NCBI RefSeq assembly: GCF_014649035.1
Contig: NZ_BMSG01000002.1
Coordinates: 372,001 to 436,000, forward strand
Length of the DNA: 64,000 nucleotides
Reading direction: 5' to 3'
DNA from: Streptomyces sindenensis
GTDB lineage: Bacteria; Actinomycetota; Actinomycetes; Streptomycetales; Streptomycetaceae
Shown: piece after piece, positions 44,944 to 52,893 of the stretch
Position numbering within the stretch: position 1 is the first letter of the stretch
Layout: each line of letters begins with the position of its first letter
Made by a program: the position numbers and the translations under genes
The notes under the pieces: generated by a model
Database searches by the model: none
The model's input: only the letters and a program-made list of their open reading frames with translations
What the model was told of the DNA's origin: nothing

Positions 44944-45210
44944 ATGCGAACCGGGACCGGCCTGACCGAGAAGAACCTGCGGCAGCTCCTCAACGAGTGG
45001 GATCCGGTCGGTGTCGCCGACGAGGTGCCCGACGAGTACGACTGCCTGCTCGCGCCCCTCCTGGGGAGGCTGCGCCGTGGCGCGGACCAGGCGGAGATCG
45101 CCGCGTTCCTGCGGACCGAACTGGTGGAGCACTTCGGCCTCACCCCCTCGCCCTCGGAGCCCGGGACGGTGGCCGCCCGCCTGGTGGCCCTGAAGGCCGA
45201 AGACGCGTGA
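44944..45210 (+). CDS. small acidic protein, unknown function
   Basis: 88 residues with LTEKNLRQLLNEWDPVGVADEVPDEYDCLLAPLLGRLRRGA. WDPIGV and DEYDCL-type blocks recur in a family of small actinobacterial proteins that I recall seeing beside hydrolases or immunity genes, without known function. Its TGA overlaps the GTG of the next gene (GTGA), so the two are coupled. Confidence 0.65.
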   Translation: MRTGTGLTEKNLRQLLNEWDPVGVADEVPDEYDCLLAPLLGRLRRGADQAEIAAFLRTELVEHFGLTPSPSEPGTVAARLVALKAEDA

Positions 45211-46466
45211 GCGGCAAGCGAAAGGCGCACAGCGTGGCGGAGAAGACGGCCCGGAGCTCGGATGGCGGCCCCGACAGCGGCGGCCCCCGCCCGGCCTCCG
45301 AACGGGACGCACGGGTCGTCCTGAGCAACGAGCCCGGCTCGTTCGCCCGGAGCGTCCTGGCCGAGCGCCACCCGGCCCTGATCCAGCAGGTACGGGACGC
45401 CTTTCCGTACGGCCCCCGCCAGCACGAGGCACTCGACGCCCTGCTGGAGCAGAACGACAACGGGGTGATCGAACCCCTCGCCCCTTCGGAGCCCGGCCAC
45501 GAGCAGTGGTCGGTCTGGGGGCGGGAGCTCTTCGGGCGATCGTGGTTCGACGCCCCGTTCCTGTGGGCGGAGAGCTACTTCTACCGCAGGCTCCTCGGCG
45601 CCGTCGGGTACTTCGGCACGGGACCGTGGCGGGGCGTCGACCCCTTCGCCCCCTTCAAGCGGGCCGAGCTTCGCGGCACGGCGGTGGACGAGGAGCTCCG
45701 CGCCCTGGACGCGCTCGCCGACGTACCGGCCGACGAGCGGGCCACGGCCCTGCTCCACGCCGCGGTCCGGGGCAACCGCGCGGACCTGGGCTTCCGCGTC
45801 ACGGAGGGAGACGCGGCACCCGGCGCTCCGTCCGAGGACCTGGTCGCCGACGACAGCGCCCGGCTCCAGCGGCTCCTGCCCGCCGGAGCAGGCGTTACGG
45901 TCGCCGTGGTGGCGGACAACGCGGGGCGGGAGCTGATCCCGGACCTGATCCTCATCGACCACCTCCTCCTGCACCGTCATGCCGAGCGGATCGTGCTCCA
46001 CGTGAAGCCCCACCCGTACTACGTCTCCGACGCGATGACCGCCGACGTCGTCGACTGCCTGCGCCGCCTGGCGGACGCGCCCGGTGAGGCGGGCCGCATC
46101 GGAAGCCGCCTCTGGGACGCCATGGCCACGGGACGCCTGGAGGTCTTGGCCCATCCGTTCTTCTGCGCGCCGCTGCCGTACGAGGAGATGCCGGGGGGCC
46201 TGCGGGCGGAGTTCGCGGCGGCCACCCTGACGATCCTGAAGGGCGACCTCAACTACCGTCGGCTGGTCGGCGATCGGATGTGGGCCGAGACGACGCCGTT
46301 CGCGGACCGCACGGCGTACTTCCCCGGGGCCGTCGCGGCGCTGCGCACGCTGAAGTCCGACGTGGTGGTGGGGTTGGAGCAGAAGACTCTGGACGCTCTG
46401 GAACGGTCCGGCGCGGCTTGGCGTACGAGCGGTACGCACGCCTTGATCCAGGTGCGCGGTAGGTAG
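45207..46466 (+). CDS. DUF89 / ARMT1-like damage-control phosphatase
   Basis: 419 residues from a GTG overlapping the upstream stop. The N-terminus (about 50 residues) is disordered and low in conservation. Motifs of the DUF89 metal-dependent phosphatase family are WFDAPFLWAESYFYRRLL, VVADNAGRELIPDLILIDHLLL (metal-binding Asp/Asn) and TILKGDLNYRRLVGDRMW. These enzymes dephosphorylate damaged sugar phosphates; the ARMT1 branch acts on fructose-1-phosphate-like substrates in vitro. Bacterial stand-alone ARMT1-type members are common in Streptomyces. Substrate here unknown. Confidence 0.85.
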   Translation: MSGKRKAHSVAEKTARSSDGGPDSGGPRPASERDARVVLSNEPGSFARSVLAERHPALIQQVRDAFPYGPRQHEALDALLEQNDNGVIEPLAPSEPGHEQWSVWGRELFGRSWFDAPFLWAESYFYRRLLGAVGYFGTGPWRGVDPFAPFKRAELRGTAVDEELRALDALADVPADERATALLHAAVRGNRADLGFRVTEGDAAPGAPSEDLVADDSARLQRLLPAGAGVTVAVVADNAGRELIPDLILIDHLLLHRHAERIVLHVKPHPYYVSDAMTADVVDCLRRLADAPGEAGRIGSRLWDAMATGRLEVLAHPFFCAPLPYEEMPGGLRAEFAAATLTILKGDLNYRRLVGDRMWAETTPFADRTAYFPGAVAALRTLKSDVVVGLEQKTLDALERSGAAWRTSGTHALIQVRGR

Positions 46467-46603
46467 GGCCTCCTCCCAGGGGCGGGGCCGGCCCATGGGT
46501 GAGGACTTCCCTCCTCGTGGGCGATTGCCTTACGAGGGACCCTCGTCGCGGCCCGGTCCGGCCCTGCCCGGTCCGTCGGCCCCGGAAGCGGCGTGGGACC
46601 GCG

Positions 46604-47311
46604 TCACGCGGGCCGCCGGGAGCGTGCCTCCACCGCGTCCAGCAGCAGCCCCATCACGAACTCGAACTGATCGTCCTCGTCTGCCTCGGCCAAATACGGT
46701 GCTACGGAGGCGAGTTGCGGGAAACGCTGCGGAGAGGCCATCAGGTACTCGCGCTGCCAGGCCATCCGGTCGCCCTCCCGCTCGGGCCCGTCCAGTACCG
46801 CCGAGGCGGCTTCGAAGGAACTCATCGCGAGCGTGACGTCGACCAGCGCCCGGTAGTAGCGGGCGGACTCCCGCGCGCCGAAACCCGCTTCCAGCAGCGC
46901 ACCGATGACCAGGTCCGCTCCCCGGAACTCCGCGTCGCGCCGGGACACCCGGGAGGCGACCAGCACGGCCAGGGCCGGGTGCGCCTGGCAGGCCCGGCGC
47001 ACCCGGCGGGCCAGCTCGGTCAGGGTCGCCCGCCAGGTCGGGCCGGGCTCGAAGCCGTCGACGGCCTCGGCGATCAGCTGTTCGGCGAGGCCGAGCAGGA
47101 TGTCGTCCTTGCCGGAGAAATAGCGCAGCACCGCCGTGTGGTTGGACCCCAGATCCGCCCCGAGCCTGCGCAGCGTCAGGGCCTCCGGGCCTTCCTGCTC
47201 CAGCACCGCCAGGGCCGCGTCCAGGATGCGTTCCCGGCTGAGCGTGTTCGAGGGCGGCCGCCCCCGCCTGGAGCCGACGGATCTGGGGGCCGTGCTGTCA
47301 GGATCCGTCAT
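46604..47311 (-). CDS. TetR-family transcriptional regulator
   Basis: 235 residues. The N-terminal HTH (about 25-75) is SRERILDAALAVLEQEGPEALTLRRLGADLGSNHTAVLRYFSGKDDIL; the C-terminal ligand domain is helical. The ATG at 47311 has both GGAG and a consensus TAGGAT -10 box (47318-47323) 6 nt upstream, so a leaderless mRNA is possible. It lies 42 bp downstream of the serine hydrolase gene on the same strand and may regulate it. Confidence 0.9.
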   Translation of the reverse strand: MTDPDSTAPRSVGSRRGRPPSNTLSRERILDAALAVLEQEGPEALTLRRLGADLGSNHTAVLRYFSGKDDILLGLAEQLIAEAVDGFEPGPTWRATLTELARRVRRACQAHPALAVLVASRVSRRDAEFRGADLVIGALLEAGFGARESARYYRALVDVTLAMSSFEAASAVLDGPEREGDRMAWQREYLMASPQRFPQLASVAPYLAEADEDDQFEFVMGLLLDAVEARSRRPA

Positions 47312-47353
47312 GCTCCCATCCTAGGCGCGCGGCCACGGGGCCCCGGGGGACGA

Positions 47354-48580
47354 CTACCCGTCCGCCGAGAGGTGGGCCACCAGCGCGGAGATCGCCGTCA
47401 CGGTCTCGCCGTCCAGCGCGGGGTCGTCGGCCACCGGCCAGGCGCTGGTCTTCACCACCACCACGTCGGCCTCCGGGTCGACCCAGAGATGCTGCCCGTA
47501 TATCCCGAGGCCGGTGAAGGCACGGTGCTCCCCGCCGAGGGTCCACCACTGGTTGGAGTACCCGTAATGGGCCGGGTACCTCTCGCCGAGCGCACCGCCC
47601 TCCAGGTGCGGCAGGCCGGCCCCGCGGCTGCGCTCGACCCACCGCCGGGGGACGATCTGCTCCCCGCCCCACCGGCCGCCACGGGCCATCAGCAACCCGA
47701 CCCGGGCCATGTCCCGCACCGTGGCGTTGAACGATCCGCCGCCGACGGCCGTACGCGGCGCTCTCCGCGACAGCGCGTAGTAGGCGTCGGACTCCGCTCC
47801 GACCGGCCCCCACAGCCGCTCGGCGGCGTACCGCGCCAGCGTCCGGCCGGTCGCCGCCTCCAGGACCCAGCCCAGCACCTGGGTGTCGAGCGTCGAGTAG
47901 TTGAACCAGGTGCCCGGAGTGCTGTGCGGCCGCACCGACCGTACGGTTTCCAGCACGGTGCCCCCCTGCCCGGCCACCGCGCGCATCAGCCGGTTGACGG
48001 GGGCGTCCGGGTCCTCGTAGTCCTCCTCCCCGCCCGCCCCGCTGCTCATCTGCAGCAGGTCCTCGACCGTGGGGCCGTCGAACGCCGAACCGGCCAGCTC
48101 CGGGCAGTACGTGACGACCTTGTCGTCCGTCGACCCGATCGCGCCCTCCTCCAGCGCGATCCCCAGCAGCATCGACGTCACCGACTTCGTCAGCGAGAAC
48201 AACTGGAACCGGCGGTGCGGCCCGGCGAACCGGCCCGGGTAGACCTCGTGCACCAGTCGCCCTCGGTGCACCACCGCGAACCCCGTCGTACGCGTCCGGG
48301 TGTGCAGGTCGGACAGCGTCCGTGCCGACCCGTCCCACTCGTACGTGAAGTCCAGCGGCCGGGGAGCCCGCGGCAGGACGCTCGGGCGCCCGGCGCGCGG
48401 CACGGTCTCCGTCGGCAGCAGCAGCGACATGTGCGAGAACGTCCACTCGTTCAACGGCGGGCGCATCATCAGCTCGTCCTGATGCCGCCACACCCACCGC
48501 ACCCCCGCAGCACCCGCCGCAACAGCCGTAGCCGTCGCGATCACCCCTGCCCCGGCCCCCCGCTTCCGGTCGCCCACCAT
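47354..48580 (-). CDS. beta-lactamase-fold serine hydrolase
   Basis: 408 residues from the ATG at 48580 with GAGGT upstream. A signal anchor (VIATATAVAAGAAGVRWVW) is followed by a class C beta-lactamase/DD-peptidase fold. The catalytic SxxK is in FSLTKSVTSMLLG (about residues 128-140), YxN-like WFNYSTLDTQVLGWVLE comes next, and a late block is GIYGQHLWVDPEADVVVVKTSAWP. It likely acts on esters or peptidoglycan-type substrates; true beta-lactam resistance is doubtful. It is followed by a TetR gene in the same direction. Confidence 0.86.
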   Translation of the reverse strand: MVGDRKRGAGAGVIATATAVAAGAAGVRWVWRHQDELMMRPPLNEWTFSHMSLLLPTETVPRAGRPSVLPRAPRPLDFTYEWDGSARTLSDLHTRTRTTGFAVVHRGRLVHEVYPGRFAGPHRRFQLFSLTKSVTSMLLGIALEEGAIGSTDDKVVTYCPELAGSAFDGPTVEDLLQMSSGAGGEEDYEDPDAPVNRLMRAVAGQGGTVLETVRSVRPHSTPGTWFNYSTLDTQVLGWVLEAATGRTLARYAAERLWGPVGAESDAYYALSRRAPRTAVGGGSFNATVRDMARVGLLMARGGRWGGEQIVPRRWVERSRGAGLPHLEGGALGERYPAHYGYSNQWWTLGGEHRAFTGLGIYGQHLWVDPEADVVVVKTSAWPVADDPALDGETVTAISALVAHLSADG

Positions 48581-48710
48581 GTCACCGCACCTCGCAAAGG
48601 CTCGCCCGCCAATTTTGAACCAATGGTGACACCGTTGGTTCGCCGAGGCAAGGATCGGGGTGAGGGAGAGTGCCGTCCCCCTGCGATGGCGGAGAACCTG
48701 TGCCGGAACA

Positions 48711-48874
48711 CGTCGAAGGCTCCCCCGCAGCGAACTGCGGGGGAGCCTTCGACGTATTGCCCGGTGAGAGCAATGACGGAGGATACGAGACTCGAACGCG
48801 TGAGGGGTTGCCCCCCAACACGCTTTCCACCTGTTCGTCCGGGGGTTCGGAGAGGGGCGAGGCCGTTCTGACCT
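48711..48874. repeat. integration scar, left copy (tRNA-Ser 3' half plus flank)
   Basis: This 164-bp segment repeats at 51191-51350 in the same orientation. On the minus strand it contains a shared flank, the 3' half of a tRNA-Ser gene, then a hairpin terminator (48715-48750, 16-bp stem). The left copy has several substitutions, including CCA changed to TCA, so it is the older or less constrained one. It fits an attachment junction left by a tRNA-targeting integrative element. Confidence 0.8.
48774..48829 (-). pseudogene. tRNA-Ser(GGA) 3' fragment, diverged
   Basis: Reading on the minus strand from the anticodon loop: TGGAAAGCGTG, variable arm with GGGGGGCAACCCC, T arm CGCGTTCGAGTCTCG, acceptor TATCCTCCG, then TCA in place of CCA. 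The 5' half (acceptor 5' strand, D arm, 5' anticodon stem) is absent. It cannot make a functional tRNA. Confidence 0.85.
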
Positions 48875-48956
48875 GGGACGGAGCCGCGCGTCGGAGGGAT
48901 GGTGAACGGCACTGGACGGGGGCGAATGAGACCAGGACCGGGACCGGAGCGCCGGG

Positions 48957-49382
48957 TCATACCTTCTTGACGACGATCGACTCCGGAACCAGCCTCTCAA
49001 GGTCGTCCACGTCCGAGGTGAAGACCGTGACCTGCCCCTTCTGCTGGCGCGCGATGACGGCGAGTATCGCGTCGATCGCGTACTTGTGGCCGTGCAGCCT
49101 CGCATCCGACAGCAGGCGGCGGGCCCGGCGGGCCTCCTCCTTCCCGATGTCGGCGACTTTGAGCCGGGAGAGCACCCAGTCCCAGCGCTGCTCGGTGGTT
49201 CTGCCGTCGTGCGCCTCGACCAGCGTCATCGGAGACGTGACCACCTCGGCTTCGCCCCGGGCTGCGAGGTCGAGCCACGCGATCATCTTCCGGTCGCCGC
49301 TCACGGCCTGGGACAGGGCTTCGCAGTCCAGTACGAAGACGCGCAGTGGCCGCTGCCCGGATGCACCGGACCGCTTCCTCAC
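48957..49382 (-). CDS. PIN-domain toxin (VapC-like)
   Basis: 141 residues from a GTG that overlaps the antitoxin stop (GTGA). PIN-domain acidic residues are present in order: Asp in FVLDCEALSQ, Glu in MTLVEAHDG, Asp in YAIDAILAV and Asp in FTSDVDDLERL. VapC-type toxins are Mg-dependent RNases cutting tRNA or rRNA. The gene follows its antitoxin and lies inside the repeat-flanked islet. Confidence 0.85.
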   Translation of the reverse strand: MRKRSGASGQRPLRVFVLDCEALSQAVSGDRKMIAWLDLAARGEAEVVTSPMTLVEAHDGRTTEQRWDWVLSRLKVADIGKEEARRARRLLSDARLHGHKYAIDAILAVIARQQKGQVTVFTSDVDDLERLVPESIVVKKV

Positions 49383-49657
49383 GCGGCTTCTCCGGTGCCG
49401 TGCGTTCCGGTGGCGCGCCGCCGCTCGTGCTCGGCGTCGAGGTCCTCCAACTCCTCGAACGCTGTGGCGCGCTCTTCCTCGGTGAGAGGGCCGTGCTCCT
49501 CCTGCAGCCAGTCCGACAGCTCCCCCAGTCGGTCCCGGTCGCGCTTGAAGCGCAGCGCCTCGGCGACGTACGCCGAAATCCCCCGTTCTGCCGCCTCCGC
49601 ACGGATCTCGTCCAGGAGGTCCTCGGGGATCGTCACCGTTACCTTCTTCGTCGCCAT
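49379..49657 (-). CDS. ribbon-helix-helix antitoxin
   Basis: 92 residues from MATKKVTVTIPEDLLDEI. The N-terminal strand KKVTVTIP plus helices DLLDEIRAEAAERGISAYVAEAL make a CopG/ParD-type DNA-binding fold. The acidic C-terminal half (LTEEERATAFEELEDLDAEHE) would wrap around and inhibit the PIN toxin. It should repress the shared promoter. A start four codons upstream is possible. Confidence 0.85.
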   Translation of the reverse strand: MATKKVTVTIPEDLLDEIRAEAAERGISAYVAEALRFKRDRDRLGELSDWLQEEHGPLTEEERATAFEELEDLDAEHERRRATGTHGTGEAA

Positions 49658-49723
49658 ACAAGAGACCATACTCTTGGGGCCGCGCCCCTTGCCAGCGCAG
49701 TCTCGTGGCCGCCGGGTCGGCGG

Positions 49724-50629
49724 TCAGGCGGTCGTGGCGGGACGCGGGCTGCCGTGGAAGACCTGGCTGGTGTGCCAGGAACGGTGGGCGGCGGCGATGG
49801 GGCGGACGCCCGGCTGGGGGCCGATGAGCGGCCGGCCGGCGAGCGTGATGACGTGCTCGCGGGCGGCGGCGCTGTGGCCGACGAAGCTCTGCGAGACCTG
49901 GATGCGGTGGCCCTCGCCAGGGCCTTCGCCGAGACCGAGTACGCCTTTGTCGAACAGCTTGTGGTGCAGCGAGCACAGGCACAGCCCGTTCTCGACGTCG
50001 TCCGGTCCGTCGAACGCCCACCAGCGCACATGGGCGGCCTCAAGCCCGACCGGCACCGCGCCGATCCTGCCGTCGTACCCGCAGAAGGCGCACTGGTACT
50101 CGTACGCCGTCAGGACCATCTCGCGCATCCGCCGGTCCCGCTGCCTGCGCGCGGCCGAGAGCGGTGCGGTCTCGGCCTCCTCCAGCTCCAGGCCGACGGC
50201 TTCGCACAGCTCGCCGTGGAGGGAGGGCGGGAAGTTCAGATCGAGCAGCACGCGAGTCATCCGGCCGAGAAGAGACGGCTCCCGCCGCAGCGCCGCCCTC
50301 AGCTCCGGCGTCAGCCGCCCAGCGGCGCCGGTCGCGCGCAGTTCCCTGACCCCGGTCCCGGGGCTGCCCGGCCCGCGCTCGGTGCGCACCTCCCACACGC
50401 CGTCACTCACCAAGTGATGGAAGGGATAGGCGGGCGTCGTCCGGTTACCAGGACCGTATTCGGCGAGCAGTCCCCGCAGGTCCTCCTCCACTGCGCTGTA
50501 CCGCAGCTCGTCATCGGCGCCCTGCTGGAACCGGCTGAGCGCGTACAGGAACAGCAACGGCTTGTGCGGAGCCCGCGTCCCGCTCCTCGTCCACTGCCTC
50601 AACTGCACGGTGCGCTCGACCCAGTCCAT
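49724..50629 (-). CDS. HNH restriction endonuclease, phosphorothioate-DNA-dependent type
   Basis: 301 residues from the ATG at 50629, where the family opening MDWVERTVQLRQWTRSG begins. The N-terminal domain has RAPHKPLLFLYALSRFQQ and TPAYPFHHLVSDGVWEV, resembling the sulphur-binding domain of ScoMcrA-type enzymes, where a Tyr-Pro-containing cavity holds phosphorothioate. The C-terminal HNH nuclease has CAFCGYDGR, then AAHVRWWAFDGPDDVENGLCLCSLHHKLFDKG. Expected role: type IV restriction of phosphorothioate-modified incoming DNA. The specificity is inferred from resemblance. Confidence 0.78.
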   Translation of the reverse strand: MDWVERTVQLRQWTRSGTRAPHKPLLFLYALSRFQQGADDELRYSAVEEDLRGLLAEYGPGNRTTPAYPFHHLVSDGVWEVRTERGPGSPGTGVRELRATGAAGRLTPELRAALRREPSLLGRMTRVLLDLNFPPSLHGELCEAVGLELEEAETAPLSAARRQRDRRMREMVLTAYEYQCAFCGYDGRIGAVPVGLEAAHVRWWAFDGPDDVENGLCLCSLHHKLFDKGVLGLGEGPGEGHRIQVSQSFVGHSAAAREHVITLAGRPLIGPQPGVRPIAAAHRSWHTSQVFHGSPRPATTA

Positions 50630-50707
50630 GGTCGGCGATCGTAGTGGCGGCTCGTAGCAGCGCTCGGCGCAGTTCCTCGGAGGTCGTGTCCGCTCCCTCG
50701 GATCGGC

Positions 50708-50938
50708 CAGGGTGGCACAGGGAACGGGCCCCAACGCCGCCAGTGTCTCGGCTACCTGCAGGTGTGGCAGCGCGAGTCCGGTCAAAACCAGGGCCACCGA
50801 CGCCGGGTGCTGAAGGCGGTCCGCGAGTTCGCCGAACGATCGTGGTTCCGGCGAGGACACGGCATCCGGGCGAGCTGCCAGGACCCGCTCAAGCCGGTCG
50901 ACGTCCAGATCACTCAGCCACGCGGCCAGAGTTGATCC
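50708..50938 (-). pseudogene. N-terminal fragment of a helicase-associated protein gene
   Basis: About 77 codons encode STLAAWLSDLDVDRLERVL, then ARPDAVSSPEPRSFGELADRL and PHLQVAETLAALG. This resembles the first 100 residues of large Streptomyces helicase-associated-domain proteins. No start codon or downstream body remains, and the frame runs on into unrelated sequence before the HNH gene. Both ends look broken, as expected from insertion or deletion. Confidence 0.6.
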
Positions 50939-51190
50939 ACTGGGCTTGCCGAGGGGGGCACCTAACAAAGGCGAGTGCCGATGCTCTCCGACCGTAATCG
51001 GTCCTGCGCAGACCCGGGATGGCGGATCGCGGGGACGCCTGCGTCCTGTCGCGGGGGACGCCTGCGTCCTGAGTCGGCAGAGACCTGCTTCTGAGTGAAG
51101 GCGATGTCCTGTGACTCGACCTGGCAGCAAGTCGGCGGATGAAATGTCTCTTGTGTCGGAAAGGAATGGGACCGGAACTGAGGTCATCAA

Positions 51191-51350
51191 CGTCGAAGGC
51201 CCCCGCAGCGAGCTGCGGGGGCCTTCGACGTATTGCCCGGTGAGAGCAATGGCGGAGGATACGAGATTCGAACTCGTGAGGGGTTGCCCCCAACACGCTT
51301 TCCAAATGTTCGTACGGGGGTTCGGTGGGGGTCGTACCCGTTCTGACCTG
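51191..51350. repeat. integration scar, right copy (tRNA-Ser 3' half plus flank)
   Basis: A direct repeat of 48711-48874. It holds a terminator hairpin (51195-51226, 14-bp stem with CGAG loop), the tRNA-Ser 3' fragment with intact CCA, and a flank sharing ACGAACA, CGGGGGTTCGG and GTTCTGACCTG with the left copy. Weaker similarity (GAATGAGACCA) continues to about 51410. The 1017-bp stretch 50630-51646 holds only this repeat, the helicase fragment and an operator region. Confidence 0.82.
51250..51306 (-). pseudogene. tRNA-Ser(GGA) 3' fragment, conserved
   Basis: The minus strand reads TTTGGAAAGCGTG (anticodon loop with GGA, 3' anticodon stem), a long variable arm GGGGGCAACCCC, T arm CGAGTTCGAATCTCG, acceptor TATCCTCC, discriminator G and CCA. 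Bases 5' of the anticodon loop (AACAT) cannot pair with the 3' stem GCGTG, so the 5' half is missing. The break is exactly at the anticodon loop, the usual tyrosine-recombinase crossover point. Confidence 0.88.
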
Positions 51351-51561
51351 CGGTGGAGTGTTTAGGGTGCCCTTGGCCGGACGGGGTCGGCCGGGGGTGA
51401 ATGAGACCACGACTGAGACCACCGTCTCCCAGGGGGGCGCACCGGCCAGGGGTGCCGACCCTTGGCGGGGGACCACTGCGCCGCGGACGTCTGTGGAATT
51501 GGATGCCCTCGGACGCTCGACGCTGTGCGACCCGCTTGGAGGTAGGCGGCGACTACGAATG

Positions 51562-51608
51562 CGCAACTGTGTGGTAGGGATAGTTGCGATCATGGAAGGG
51601 GGTTGCGA
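51562..51608 (+). promoter_or_regulatory. three GTTGCG-type operator sites
   Basis: CGCAACT (51562-51568) is an inverted copy of AGTTGCG (51582-51588), and GTTGCGA recurs directly at 51583-51589 and 51602-51608. They lie 40-85 bp before the Xre-ImmA gene. Likely binding sites for its own HTH domain. Confidence 0.5.
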
Positions 51609-51646
51609 CACTTGACCAGTAGAGAATGCCGCGCGGGGAGGCGCTC

Positions 51647-52879
51647 ATGGGAAATGGACTGACAGGGCTGGAAGCGCTCGGCTCATTGGTGCCAGCGGTA
51701 CCATCGAGTGCTGCTACGGCAGCCGAGATCGGGCAGAGGGTCGGACAGGCTCGCTTGCGGCGGGCGCTGACTGGAGAAGCCTTGGGTGAGCTCGTAGGGC
51801 TCGGCAAGGATCAGATCTCGAAGATCGAGAACGGTCGGCGCAAGGTAAGCGTCCGGGAGCTGCCTAGGTTCGCTGAGGCACTGGGAGTGACCATCGCCCA
51901 TCTGCTGGGCCAAGCGTCCCGACCGACCCTGGCGATGGCTCACAGGCTGGCCGGCAGCACGGGCGCGCACGAGGACAGCAATGCGAAGCAGCGTGCTCTG
52001 GAGCTATTGGAAGTCGAGGACATCTTGGCCCAGCGGGCGAAGCTGTGGCCCGCCTCGGCCAGCCCCTCGGGTCAGCAGGTGCTTGCGTTTGCGCGAAGTG
52101 AGATGGGTGAGCGACCGCGCAACAGGGCTGAGGCGCAACGCCAGGGCAAGCGGTTGGCTGAACGCACACGCAGTGCACTGGGGCTTGGGACTCATGAGCT
52201 GGGCGATTTGCCTGGGCAAATTGAGCGCCACTTCGGGGTCGACGTAGCGCTGTCCCCTCTGGGGACTGAGGCGGACGGACTCTGCGTTCACGGAGACAAC
52301 GTGGCCTTGATCGTGGCGAGCACCAATTTCTCTCAAGGGCACGTTCGGTTCACGCTCGCGCACGAGCTTGGGCATCACCTCTTTGGTGACCCCAGGGACA
52401 TCATCGACGAGGGCGAGCGGGACATGTTTGCCGACGACCAGCAGGAGCGGCGTGTCAATGCCTTCGCTGGACATCTACTGATGCCCGAGGAGGGTATTCG
52501 TGAGACCCTGCGGTGGCTCAGTGCAGGCCGAGTCACTGAACGCAGTCTGGTGGCGCTGATGGAGCAGTTTGGTGTCTCCTTGGCCGCAATGGTTTACCAG
52601 CTGTATGTCATGGGATTGATCACTTTCGAGCAGGGCCAGCAACTACGTAGTCAGCGGGTTGGCGATCTCGTTGCTCGTCATGCCTCGGTTGCTCCCACGG
52701 GAGCCGGCGTTACTCCGCAGCATGTTGTCCGGGCACCTGAGCGCCTCCTTGGCGCCGCAGTGGCAGCCGCCCGCGGGGAGCAAGTGGGCTTGGGGGTGGT
52801 CGCGACGCTGCTTCAACGTGAAGACGACGATGCGCTGTGGGACGCGGTGATGGAAGCGGACTCTGAGGTGTTCGCCTGA
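51647..52879 (+). CDS. Xre HTH fused to ImmA/IrrE metallopeptidase
   Basis: 410 residues from the ATG at 51647, behind GGGGAGG (an upstream ATG at 51626 lacks a ribosome site). The Xre HTH spans residues 27-88 (EALGELVGLGKDQISKIENGRRKVSVRELPRFAEAL). The zinc-peptidase motif HELGHH is at 239-244, with the later acidic residues in DQQERRVNAFAGHLLMPEE. ImmA/IrrE proteins cleave repressors or antitoxins in prophage, ICE and stress circuits. Codon use is less GC-extreme than in core genes, suggesting acquisition. A PIN-like gene follows 14 bp after the stop. Confidence 0.85.
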   Translation: MGNGLTGLEALGSLVPAVPSSAATAAEIGQRVGQARLRRALTGEALGELVGLGKDQISKIENGRRKVSVRELPRFAEALGVTIAHLLGQASRPTLAMAHRLAGSTGAHEDSNAKQRALELLEVEDILAQRAKLWPASASPSGQQVLAFARSEMGERPRNRAEAQRQGKRLAERTRSALGLGTHELGDLPGQIERHFGVDVALSPLGTEADGLCVHGDNVALIVASTNFSQGHVRFTLAHELGHHLFGDPRDIIDEGERDMFADDQQERRVNAFAGHLLMPEEGIRETLRWLSAGRVTERSLVALMEQFGVSLAAMVYQLYVMGLITFEQGQQLRSQRVGDLVARHASVAPTGAGVTPQHVVRAPERLLGAAVAAARGEQVGLGVVATLLQREDDDALWDAVMEADSEVFA

Positions 52880-52893
52880 GTGGGAGCGGCGCG

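Noticed and set aside
47354..48580. Calling the serine hydrolase a beta-lactamase resistance gene
   Set aside because: SxxK and Tyr motifs only prove the fold; most Streptomyces members are esterases or DD-peptidase-like, and no resistance context is present.
51111..51365. An 84-residue open frame over the tRNA-Ser fragment
   Set aside because: It translates the tRNA remnant and its terminator; such ORFs (with RGCPQHAFQ) are a known artefact of tRNA-Ser sequence.
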